The translations under genes and the position numbers were made by a program. From NCBI GenBank assembly GCA_943846755.1, contig OX044365.1:2108001-2172000 (forward strand): a DNA stretch of 64,000 nt, written 5' to 3'. Positions 25,787-33,643 of this stretch are shown here, piece by piece. This DNA comes from UBA8752 sp002336475 (GTDB lineage Bacteria; Bacteroidota; Bacteroidia; Flavobacteriales_D; Sanyastnellaceae). Each line of letters opens with the position of its first letter. The first letter of the stretch is position 1. Under the pieces are notes generated by a model that saw nothing but the letters and a program-made list of their open reading frames with translations, searched no databases and was not told where the DNA came from.

Positions 25787-26884
25787 TCAGGCTTCGTGCT
25801 GGTTGAGGATGTCGTGGCCTCCATCGAGGAGGTACTTGTCCCGCTTGAACAAGGCGAGGTCTGAAGCCACCATTTCTGAGCAGAGCTGCTCGAGGGTATG
25901 TGAAGGCGTCCAGCCCAGTTTTTCCTTGGCTTTGGTGGCATCTCCGACCAACAACTCGACCTCAGTGGGGCGGAAGTAGCGCGGGTCAACAGCGACCAGG
26001 GTCTTGCCGGTCTTTTTGTCGATGCCCACCTCTTCGACGCCTTTGCCCTTCCATTCGATGTCGATGCCGACTTGTGTAAAGGCCATGTCCACAAACGAGC
26101 GGATGGTGACGGTGCGCCCTGTGGCCAGCACATAGTCGTCGGATTCGCTTTGCTGCAGCATGCGCCACATGCCTTCCACGTAATCTTTGGCATGGCCCCA
26201 ATCCCTCTGCGCATCGAGGTTGCCCAAGTGGATGTTTTCTTGGAGGCCCAAGGAAATCTTGGCCACGGCCCTTGTGATTTTCCGGGTCACAAAAGTCTCC
26301 CCACGCAATGGGCTCTCGTGGTTGAACAAGATTCCGTTCGATGCATGAATGCCATAGGCTTCACGGTAGTTCTTGACGATCCAGAAGCTGTACAGCTTGG
26401 CCACCCCGTAAGGGCTTCGGGGGTAAAACGGCGTCGTTTCGGATTGCGGCACTTCTTGCACGAGACCGTACAACTCAGAGGTCGAGGCTTGGTAGAAGCG
26501 CACGTCCTGTTCCATGCCGAGGATGCGGATGGCTTCCAGCAGGCGGAGGGTGCCCAGGCCATCTGCGTTGGCGGTATACTCTGGGGTATCGAAGCTGACT
26601 TTGACGTGGCTCATGGCCGCGAGGTTGTAAATCTCATGCGGCTTGACCTCCTGCACGATGCGGATGAGGTTGGTGGAATCCGTGAGGTCCCCGTAGTGCA
26701 GCTTGAGCCTGACGTTCTTTTCGTGCGGATCCTGATAGAGGTGGTCGATTCTATCGGTGTTGAACAGCGAAGCGCGCCGCTTGATCCCGTGGACCTCGTA
26801 GCCTTTTGAAAGCAGCAATTCTGTCAGGTAGGCGCCGTCTTGCCCGGTAATGCCGGTGATGAGCGCGCGTCGTGTAGAGGCCAT
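25787..26884 (-). CDS. gmd: GDP-mannose 4,6-dehydratase
   Basis: Gmd converts GDP-mannose to GDP-4-keto-6-deoxymannose, the first step to GDP-fucose and GDP-rhamnose. The protein (365 residues from the ATG at 26884) is a short-chain dehydrogenase with the cofactor loop GITGQDGAYL and the catalytic YxxxK in SPYGVAKLYSF. The family features FNHESPLRGETFVTRKIT and GNLDAQRDWGHAKDYVEGMW are also present. The partner GDP-fucose synthase is at 45479-46423. The start is set by a perfect TAnnTTTG box ending three bases upstream, predicting a leaderless message. Confidence 0.97.
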   Translation of the reverse strand: MASTRRALITGITGQDGAYLTELLLSKGYEVHGIKRRASLFNTDRIDHLYQDPHEKNVRLKLHYGDLTDSTNLIRIVQEVKPHEIYNLAAMSHVKVSFDTPEYTANADGLGTLRLLEAIRILGMEQDVRFYQASTSELYGLVQEVPQSETTPFYPRSPYGVAKLYSFWIVKNYREAYGIHASNGILFNHESPLRGETFVTRKITRAVAKISLGLQENIHLGNLDAQRDWGHAKDYVEGMWRMLQQSESDDYVLATGRTVTIRSFVDMAFTQVGIDIEWKGKGVEEVGIDKKTGKTLVAVDPRYFRPTEVELLVGDATKAKEKLGWTPSHTLEQLCSEMVASDLALFKRDKYLLDGGHDILNQHEA

Positions 26885-26887
26885 GCT

Positions 26888-26895
26888 CAAATTTA
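26888..26895 (-). promoter_or_regulatory. -7 box for gmd, leaderless geometry
   Basis: On the minus strand TAAATTTG matches TAnnTTTG fully and ends 3 bases before the gmd ATG at 26884. Transcription would begin at or within a base or two of the start codon. Confidence 0.5.
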
Positions 26896-26913
26896 CACCT
26901 ACACGGCGGGACT

Positions 26914-28791
26914 TCAGCCGACTTCGCCGTCGGTTTTGGGACCGTAATTGTCGAGTTGGTGTTCGACGAGTTCGCGGTAGCGGCCGTTGCGGGCCATCAG
27001 CTCTTCGTGGGTGCCGATTTCGGCGATTTGTCCGGCCTCCAATACGGCAATGCGGTCGGCTGAACGCACGGTGGACAGCCGGTGGGCGATCACCAAGGAG
27101 GTGCGCCCTTTCATGAGCCGGTCCAAAGCGATTTGGATGGACTTTTCGCTGGAGGCGTCCAAGGCGCTCGTGGCCTCATCGAGGATGAGCAGGTCGGGAT
27201 CGCGCAGGAAGGCGCGCGCCAGGGCGATGCGTTGGCGCTGTCCGCCAGACAATTGCACGCCCCGTTCGCCCACCAGGGTGTCGAACCCGTCGGGGAAGCC
27301 TTTTATAAAGTCGAGGGCGAGGGCGTCAGTGGCGGCCTGTTTGACATCGCTTTCCGAAGCATTGGGCCTGCCGTAACGGATGTTTTCTTCGATGGTGCCA
27401 CCAAAGAGGATGACTTCTTGGGGGACCAAGGCCATGCGGCGGCGCAGCGAAGTCAAGTCATGGTCTTGAATCGGCTTACTGTCAATGCTGAGTTGCCCCG
27501 AGGTGGGCCACCTGAATCCAGTGAGCAGCGTGGCAATGGTCGACTTTCCAGCGCCAGACCCCCCCACCAGAGCGAGCGTCTCTCCCGCATGGAGTTCCAA
27601 GTCGATGCCCTGGAGTACCTCCACATCGGAGCGGTTGGGATAGTGGAAACCGACTTTGTCGAAGCGCACCGACAGACGCTGTTCGCCAGTCTGCTCGTCG
27701 CGTTCGTCGTCGAGGGAAATGGCCTCTCGTTCGGCCTCTACCAGATCCATGACCTCTTCGATGGCACCGAACCCGCGTTGCAGGTCGCCAAAGATGTTGG
27801 CGAGTCCACCGATGCTGCCTGCCACAAGCCCCGTCATCAGCAGAAAGCTAAAGAACTGCTCAGAACTCAATTCACCGGACTGTAGCATGGAAGCGCCTTG
27901 GAACAGCACCAGCGTGATCGCCCCGAAAATCATCACGATGATGAAGCTGGCGAAAGCGCCGCGCCACAGCGCTGTTTTGAGCGCAATCCCTCGGACCGCT
28001 TCCACACGGTGGCGGTAACGCGTGAGCTCATAGGCTTCGCGTGCAAAAGCCTTGACGCTCACAATGCCAGTGAGGGTCTCCGAAACGATGGTGTTGGACT
28101 CGGCCACGGCCTGTTGTGTCTGCTTGGACATGGTCCGAATGAACCTTCCGAAGAACATGGCTGCCAGAATGGCCACGGGCAAGGAGCCCAGCATCCACAA
28201 GGTGAGCTGCCAGCTAAAGGTCATCAGGGCGAGCAGGCCTCCACCGATGATGATGGTCTGGCGCACCAGCTCTGCCAAGACCGTCGTAAAGGTGTCGCGG
28301 ATGGCTTCGATGTCGGCGGCGATGCGGCTTCCGAGGTCGCCCACCCTTCGGGTATCAAAGAAGGCCATCGGCTGGGTGATCATGCCTGCGAAGGCATCTT
28401 CGCGCAGCGCCTTGAGCATGCGCGTTGTGATTTCACCAAAGAGCCAGATTCGGATGAAGCTCAGTGCAGATTGCAGGATGAGCACAGCAAAAATCGCGGT
28501 GCCGATGCTCTTGAGGTCACCGGCATCGATGGGCAAAGGCAATTCAAATCCAGTCCCGCCGGCTTGGGCATCCACTCCGACGCCACCCAGTTGTCCCCAC
28601 AGTCTGGTGACGACGAGCGTGAGCACCCCTGACAGTGTGATGAGTACGATGCCGAAAGCAAATTTGATGCGGTGGGGGCGCAGGTAGGGTGCAATCCGTC
28701 CGAATTGGCGAAAACCGTCCCGATTGAGCTTGCCCTTTTTAGGGGGCGGTGCATTGGGATCCTCTGGAAGATTGGATGCGCGTCGGGCCAC
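26914..28791 (-). CDS. ABC exporter, MsbA/BmrA-like half-transporter (fused TMD-NBD)
   Basis: The 625-residue protein has a short basic N-terminus, six membrane spans (about residues 45-340) and a C-terminal ATPase domain. The ATPase domain has Walker A GGSGAGKST, signature LSGGQRQRIALARA, Walker B LLILDEATSALD and the His switch in VIAHRLSTV. This is the type IV exporter fold, homodimeric, and in Bacteroidota such genes are usually annotated as lipid A or multidrug exporters. The start is GTG at 28791. A perfect -7 box at 28820-28827 gives a leader of about 25 bases. The substrate is not deducible. Confidence 0.93.
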   Translation of the reverse strand: MARRASNLPEDPNAPPPKKGKLNRDGFRQFGRIAPYLRPHRIKFAFGIVLITLSGVLTLVVTRLWGQLGGVGVDAQAGGTGFELPLPIDAGDLKSIGTAIFAVLILQSALSFIRIWLFGEITTRMLKALREDAFAGMITQPMAFFDTRRVGDLGSRIAADIEAIRDTFTTVLAELVRQTIIIGGGLLALMTFSWQLTLWMLGSLPVAILAAMFFGRFIRTMSKQTQQAVAESNTIVSETLTGIVSVKAFAREAYELTRYRHRVEAVRGIALKTALWRGAFASFIIVMIFGAITLVLFQGASMLQSGELSSEQFFSFLLMTGLVAGSIGGLANIFGDLQRGFGAIEEVMDLVEAEREAISLDDERDEQTGEQRLSVRFDKVGFHYPNRSDVEVLQGIDLELHAGETLALVGGSGAGKSTIATLLTGFRWPTSGQLSIDSKPIQDHDLTSLRRRMALVPQEVILFGGTIEENIRYGRPNASESDVKQAATDALALDFIKGFPDGFDTLVGERGVQLSGGQRQRIALARAFLRDPDLLILDEATSALDASSEKSIQIALDRLMKGRTSLVIAHRLSTVRSADRIAVLEAGQIAEIGTHEELMARNGRYRELVEHQLDNYGPKTDGEVG

Positions 28792-28819
28792 TTTGTGGAG
28801 GGAAATTCCGGTGTAGGGC

Positions 28820-28827
28820 CAAAGCTA
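28820..28827 (-). promoter_or_regulatory. -7 box for the ABC exporter gene
   Basis: On the minus strand TAGCTTTG matches TAnnTTTG at all defined positions, 28 bases before the GTG start at 28791. It sits back to back with the rpmH promoter about 80 bases away. Confidence 0.5.
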
Positions 28828-28907
28828 AGATGTCCGACCTTGCACCCTGCGCAAAAGGGGCATTAGAACACAGGCGGTGGGAACTGCGGTTTTCTCGTTT
28901 CGTTGCC

Positions 28908-28915
28908 TATCTTTG
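28908..28915 (+). promoter_or_regulatory. -7 box for rpmH
   Basis: TATCTTTG is a full match to TAnnTTTG and lies 28 bases before the rpmH ATG at 28944. The identical octamer precedes ahcY. Confidence 0.6.
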
Positions 28916-28943
28916 CGCTCCCGATTTTGAATACCCCTGTGTT

Positions 28944-29111
28944 ATGAAAAGGACATTTCAACCCTCCGTTCGCAAGCGTCGCAACAAGCATGGCTTCCGC
29001 GAGCGCATGTCTTCGGCCGCTGGTCGCGCTGTTCTTTCAGCACGCCGCCGCAAGGGACGCAAGAAGTTGTCGGTATCTGATGACCGCCGCCACAAAGGCA
29101 TCGAGCGTTAA
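28944..29111 (+). CDS. rpmH: 50S ribosomal protein L34
   Basis: L34 is a small basic protein of the large ribosomal subunit. The 55-residue sequence begins MKRTFQPSVRKRRNKHGFRE and contains the conserved MSSAAGRAVLSARRRKGRK block. The C-terminal tail KKLSVSDDRRHKGIER is longer than in E. coli, as is usual in Bacteroidota. The gene is monocistronic, with its own promoter at 28908 and a terminator at 29136. The usual neighbours rnpA and dnaA are not here. Confidence 0.97.
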   Translation: MKRTFQPSVRKRRNKHGFRERMSSAAGRAVLSARRRKGRKKLSVSDDRRHKGIER

Positions 29112-29135
29112 GGCGCTGAGCTTCTAGACATTGAT

Positions 29136-29163
29136 AGGGCGCCCATGGGGCGTCCTTTTTTTT
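29136..29163 (+). terminator. Rho-independent terminator of rpmH
   Basis: A nine-base-pair stem (arms 29136-29144 and 29148-29156, one G-T pair) with an ATG loop is followed by a run of eight T residues. It ends 10 bases before the stop of the convergent phosphopantetheinyl transferase gene. Confidence 0.85.
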
Positions 29164-29172
29164 GCGCCTTTT

Positions 29173-29721
29173 TTAGGCCTGTTCGTTGTTCAGGGCTACG
29201 GCGAGCCAAGCTGTTGGGCTTGAGAGCTGCTGCCATGAGATGTCCAGGTCCATGCCCTGAACTGTTGCCGTTGCGCGCGCAGAGTGGTTGTGTACGGCCT
29301 TCCATTCAAGACCCGTCAAGAAATCAAGACCACTGCCAAACACCTTAAAGGCCGCTTCTTTTGCCGTCCACAAACGGCACAAGGTGTCGAGGTTGTCGCC
29401 GAAAACGTCGAGAACAGGCTGGTCCGCAGGACCGACAAAGCGACGGCGTGCCTTTTGAAGCCTGGGAGTTGCCGCCTCTACATCGATGCCAATGGGAACA
29501 GGGGAGTGTGCGGCAAAAACCCAGCCCCCCCCATGTGACACGCTGCAGTGGCCATGTTCCACAATGGGCTTGCCGTTGGGCAGTTTTGATGGTTTTGGCC
29601 AACCCGACCGCTGCAAGAGGGCGTCTGTAAGGGCCCGTTGGTCCGAAATGGGACCTTCGCAAGGTTCTCCAATGAGCGCGGCATGGTCTGCAAGGGTCAT
29701 GGACAGGGGCTTTTCGGGCAT
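29173..29721 (-). CDS. 4'-phosphopantetheinyl transferase family protein
   Basis: These enzymes attach the phosphopantetheine arm of coenzyme A to carrier proteins. The 182-residue protein is a Sfp-like pseudo-dimer of normal to slightly short length, with CSVSHGGG, the metal-binding GIDVE motif and the WTAKEAAFKVFG motif. No fatty acid, polyketide or peptide synthase gene is nearby, so the carrier protein is unknown. I chose the ATG at 29721; a TTG at 29748 would add nine residues. The gene is divergent from ahcY. Confidence 0.88.
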   Translation of the reverse strand: MPEKPLSMTLADHAALIGEPCEGPISDQRALTDALLQRSGWPKPSKLPNGKPIVEHGHCSVSHGGGWVFAAHSPVPIGIDVEAATPRLQKARRRFVGPADQPVLDVFGDNLDTLCRLWTAKEAAFKVFGSGLDFLTGLEWKAVHNHSARATATVQGMDLDISWQQLSSPTAWLAVALNNEQA

Positions 29722-29788
29722 GAAAAAACGAGATTGATGCGATGGCAAACCGGTGTTAATCCTGTTTTTCAGCCTGTTACGTGGCGGC

Positions 29789-29796
29789 TATCTTTG
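29789..29796 (+). promoter_or_regulatory. -7 box for ahcY
   Basis: TATCTTTG is a full match to TAnnTTTG, 22 bases before the ahcY ATG at 29819. It is the same octamer as at rpmH. Confidence 0.6.
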
Positions 29797-29818
29797 CACC
29801 AAATATCAAAAAGAACGC

Positions 29819-31139
29819 ATGAGCGTCTCCAATACTACCACCGCATTGCCTTACAAGGTTAAGGACATCAATTTGGCCGAGTGGGGCCGAAAGGAAATCC
29901 AGCTTGCGGAAGCTGAAATGCCGGGCTTGATGGCCTTGCGTGACCGTTACCGTGACGAGAAGCCTTTGACAGGAGCTCGCGTAGCGGGTTGTCTTGCACA
30001 TGACCATTCAGACTGCTGTGTTGATTGAGACCCTCGTGGATCTCGGCGCAGATGTGACTTGGTCCAGCTGCAACATCTTCTCTACCCAGGACCATGCCGC
30101 AGCTGCCATTGCTGCCGCGGGCATTCCTGTTTATGCTTGGAAGGGCATGACTGAAGAAGAGTATGAGTGGTGCATCGAGCAAACCTTGTTCTTTGGAGAA
30201 GACCGCAAACCGTTGAACATGATTCTGGACGATGGAGGTGACCTCACCAACGTCATTCTCGATCAGCATCCTGAGCTTGCAGGCGGCATCAAAGGCATCT
30301 CTGAGGAGACGACTACGGGTGTTTTGCGTTTGTATGACCGCGAGAGGAATGGCACATTGCCGATGCCAGCGATCAACGTCAACGACAGCGTGACCAAGAG
30401 CAAGTTTGACAACAAATATGGCTGCCGCGAATCCTGTGTGGACGCGATTCGCCGTGCCACCGACATCATGATGGCAGGCAAGGTGGCTTGTGTTGCTGGA
30501 TTCGGTGACGTGGGCAAGGGTTCAGCTGAAAGCTTGCGCCATGCTGGTTGCCGCGTGATCGTGAGCGAAGTCGATCCAATCTGCGCTTTGCAAGCCGCCA
30601 TGGAAGGCTTTGAAGTCAAGAAGTTCGTGGACGCATGTGCTGAATCGGACATCGTAGTTACGGCTACGGGCAACAAGGACATCGTGACTGGAGAACACTT
30701 CAAGGTCATGAAGGACAAAGCCATTGTCTGCAACATCGGTCACTTTGACAATGAGATTGACGTGGCTTGGCTCAAGGAGAACCACGGTTCGAGCCATGAC
30801 AACATCAAGCCTCAGGTAGACATGTACACCATTGATGGCAAGGACATCATCTTGTTGGCTGAAGGCCGACTTGTGAACCTTGGTTGTGCGACCGGTCACC
30901 CATCGTTTGTGATGAGTGCCAGCTTCACAAACCAAACCATCGCTCAGATTGAGCTCTGGAAGAACGCGGCCAATTACGAGAACAAGGTGTACACCTTGCC
31001 AAAGCACCTCGATGAGGAGGTGGCACGTTTGCACCTCGAGAAGATCGGCGTGGATTTGGAAGTCATGAGCAAGGAGCAAGCCGACTACATCGGTGTGCCC
31101 CAGCATGGTCCATTCAAGTCAGATGCTTACCGCTACTGA
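29819..31139 (+). CDS. ahcY: Adenosylhomocysteinase, with one apparent frameshift
   Basis: AhcY hydrolyses S-adenosylhomocysteine to adenosine and homocysteine, recycling the product of methyltransferases. The N-terminal segment (VKDINLAEWGRKEIQLAEAE to TGARVAGCL) is in one frame. From HMTIQTAVLIETLVDLGADV onward the protein continues in the next frame. One extra T in the CTTG at 29993-29994 explains this. The rest is canonical: SSCNIFSTQDHAAAAIA, KSKFDNKYGCRESC, the NAD loop VAGFGDVGKGSA and the terminal SDAYRY. I read the shift as a sequence error in an intact gene. A strong terminator follows. Confidence 0.93.
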
Positions 31140-31160
31140 TCCGAGAGGAATCCTATGATG

Positions 31161-31196
31161 AACGAAAAGCCCCGGTTTTACCGGGGCTTTTTCGTT
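31161..31196 (+). terminator. Rho-independent terminator after ahcY, probably bidirectional
   Basis: The core stem pairs 31166-31176 with 31180-31190 (AAAGCCCCGGT with its complement) around a TTT loop. Outer pairs extend it to 31161 and 31196 with one bulged T. T residues follow on the plus strand and A residues precede it, so it can also end minus-strand transcripts, including the lipoprotein gene that stops at 31200. Confidence 0.85.
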
Positions 31197-31199
31197 GGG

Positions 31200-31613
31200 T
31201 CAATTTTGGATGGACAGCACGGGAGGGATCCAGGTTGTGGTGTAGCGTTCCAATGGTGCCGTGGTCGGGCCTTGGATGATGGAGCCGTCAAAGATGTACC
31301 ACTGTGAATCGCTGCAAGGGTCTAGGATGGTGTAGCCATCTTGAGACAGGGTGCATTGGCATCCTGCTCCAACATCAAAGGTGGCGTGGCGGTCGAGCAC
31401 CACAAATTCGTCGAGCGTATAGCGGTATACAATGAGTCCTCTGCTTCCGCCCGATATGTAGAGCCAGTTTCCTGGGAAATTCAAGCTGTTGTAAGCGGGT
31501 AGGCCCAAATTGAGGTCAATGTTGACGTCCACGTAGGGGATGACACCGGGGGTGTCGCGACAACTGCTCATGGGCAGACATGCCAGCAGCAGGATGGTCC
31601 AGGTTAAACGCAT
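31200..31613 (-). CDS. Lipoprotein with a degenerate Rieske-like fold
   Basis: The 137-residue protein has a lipoprotein signal ending in the lipobox PMSSC. The second half follows a Rieske 2Fe-2S template: a cluster-binding region with GCQC and DPCSDSQWYIFDGS, then QGPTTAPLERY, which matches the GPA..PL strand of Rieske domains. The histidine ligands of both cluster motifs are absent (PCSDS where PCHGS is expected), so it probably does not hold a 2Fe-2S cluster. The role is unknown. It lies 3 bases after tsaB in the same direction. Confidence 0.65.
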   Translation of the reverse strand: MRLTWTILLLACLPMSSCRDTPGVIPYVDVNIDLNLGLPAYNSLNFPGNWLYISGGSRGLIVYRYTLDEFVVLDRHATFDVGAGCQCTLSQDGYTILDPCSDSQWYIFDGSIIQGPTTAPLERYTTTWIPPVLSIQN

Positions 31614-31616
31614 GCT

Positions 31617-32315
31617 TCAAGAGGTTTTGGAACGCAGGCCGAGGGGATCTTTGGGTCTGCCAGGGACGAAATCTTTGAGATAGAACGGCTCAAAGTCCGC
31701 TACATTTTCGGTGCGGCCTGCGGCGAGCAATTCTGCGGCTTCGGGCAGCAAGTCAGCGGCTGTTGGAAAGGTCTGCAAGAATTGCCATTCCGTGTCTTGG
31801 CCCGAAAGGACTTCCTTGCATTTCTCGGCACCATCCCCCACGAGCAAGGCGGGGCCAGCTCCGAGTTCGGTTCTGAACGAGTCGTCTACAATGGTGGCGG
31901 TGGGCTGACCATCCGCTGAGAGGGTATAGATTTCCAAGCGCCTTGCATCGATGGCGGGTATGATGCGGGTGGGGTGATCGGCAAACTGCGGATGTTGCAC
32001 GGCGCCTTGGCGCTGCAGGCCTCTCAATGGACAGGGTGCCAGAAGGGGGATCTGAAGGGCTGTGCACATCCCTTTGGCCGCTGATGTCCCAATCCGTAAA
32101 CCTGTGAATGAGCCGGGTCCTTTGCCGACCGCTACTGCCGATAGATCGCGGGGTTGAGCTCCTTCTTCCCGGAGCAATTCGTCGATGATGACGTGCAGTT
32201 TTTCGGCATGCAGGTATTGGCCATCAGAGACTTCACGGGTCTTGATGTGGGTGCCGTCTGGTTGACCGAGTGCCACCGAACAATTGAGCGTGGAGGTCTC
32301 GAGCAAGAGAATCAT
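31617..32315 (-). CDS. tsaB: tRNA threonylcarbamoyladenosine biosynthesis protein TsaB
   Basis: TsaB is the non-catalytic dimer partner of TsaD in making t6A37 in ANN-decoding tRNAs. The 232-residue protein begins MILLLETSTLNCSVALG and has the signature GKGPGSFTGLRIG, with an ASKHA fold. I chose the ATG at 32315 because it gives the normal family start and lies 4 bases after the stop of the adaptor gene. The longer open frame to 32393 is not needed. Apart from cotranscription, no link to the efflux genes is apparent. Confidence 0.93.
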   Translation of the reverse strand: MILLLETSTLNCSVALGQPDGTHIKTREVSDGQYLHAEKLHVIIDELLREEGAQPRDLSAVAVGKGPGSFTGLRIGTSAAKGMCTALQIPLLAPCPLRGLQRQGAVQHPQFADHPTRIIPAIDARRLEIYTLSADGQPTATIVDDSFRTELGAGPALLVGDGAEKCKEVLSGQDTEWQFLQTFPTAADLLPEAAELLAAGRTENVADFEPFYLKDFVPGRPKDPLGLRSKTS

Positions 32316-32319
32316 GGCC

Positions 32320-33640
32320 TTACTGCGCAGAAAAGGAGATGGAGACTCCGCTTTGGGGCGCCCCTTCAGTATGGTCTCCCTTGGTCTGGACACCGTCTCC
32401 GTCTTTGAGCTTTCGGCTCAGCAAATCATAAGGCCCAGTGATGACCGTTGCTCCCACTGGCAATTCCGTGAGAAGCTCGATGACGTTGTTGTCTTGGATG
32501 CCGGTTTCAATGTTGTGTTGCACGGCCTTGCCTTCTTCGAGCAGGAAAATGCACAATGCCGATGGAGCGCCTACTGCTGAGGAAGTGTCTGCCCGCGTGG
32601 TGACCGCTTTGATGGGCACGGCGAGCACACTGGGTTTGACCTCTGTTTCGATCTCCACGGTGGCAGACATGCCGGGACGGAACGGCGTCCAGCTGCTGTC
32701 TCGACCAGCGCGTAATTCGCCATAGCTGTCGGGAAGGATGCGGATTTTAACGCTGAAATTGGTCACGCTCTCTAAGCTGAGCCGCGCAGCGCCGCTAGCG
32801 TTGAGTGCAGTATTGCCAATTTCAGTGACCATTCCATAGAAGTTGCGCTCGGTGTACGCGTCCACTTCGATGCGCGCCGTATCGCCCAGGGCGACCTTGA
32901 CGATGTCTGATTCGTTGACTTCGACGTCGACCTCCATGGCGCCCAATTCAGAAATCTTCATGATCACCTCCCCTTGGAAGGAGCCAATGCCTTGAACCCC
33001 TTCACCTTCTTCCTTGACGAGCGCTGTCACGGTGCCAGCTTGGGTGGCGCGCAGAACGGTTCGGCGCAGGTTGTCCTCGGCTTCGTTGACGGTCGCTTCT
33101 GCGCTGCGGATGGTGAAGCCGGCAGACCGCACCCCTTGCTGTGAGGCTTCAAGATCGGCTTCTGAACTCTTGAAAGCTCACCTCTGCTTGCTCAAAATCC
33201 GCTTGACTGAGTACGCCTTTTTCGCGCAGGTCTGAGTTGCGTTTGTAGGCCAGTTCTGCAGCTGTAAATGCAGCCCGAGATTGGGTAAGCCGGGCCTCGG
33301 AAGTGGCCAAGTTTGCACGGGCATTGTCCAACGCAGCTTTGGCCTGACTCAGGCGGCTTTCGTAGATGTCGGGGTTGATCCGGGCGATCAAGTCTCCAGT
33401 GGCCACACGGTCGCCTTCACGCACGGGAAGTTCTATGAGCTGACCACTGACTTCTGCGGAGACCTTGACTTCGACTTCGGGCTGTATGCGCCCTGAGGCG
33501 ATGACGGTTTCTACGATGCGGTGGCGCCCAATGGCGTCGGTATCAACCGCCGGCATTTGAGGCCCTCCACCGACAACGGCAGCGAGCACAATCACCACAA
33601 GGACGATCCCGCCTATGATGTAGTAAGTGCGTTTCTTCAT
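32320..33640 (-). CDS. HlyD/MacA-type efflux periplasmic adaptor, one apparent frameshift
   Basis: This membrane-fusion protein would bridge an inner-membrane pump and TolC. It has an N-terminal anchor (YYIIGGIVLVVIVLAAVVGGG), a lipoyl-type half (IVETVIASGRIQPEVEVKV), a coiled-coil hairpin and beta-barrel domains. The frame breaks inside the hairpin: the N-terminal part reads to QAEVSFQE, and the continuation SEADLEASQQGVRSAGF is in the next frame. One surplus base at 33165-33166 accounts for it. Repaired length is about 439 residues. It is followed by tsaB and preceded by tolC with 3-4 base gaps. No pump gene adjoins. Confidence 0.87.
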
Positions 33641-33643
33641 CCC

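Noticed and set aside
29985..30000. Programmed ribosomal frameshifting in ahcY
   Set aside because: There is no slippery heptamer or conserved stimulator, and AhcY is not known to use frameshifting. A single-base error is simpler.
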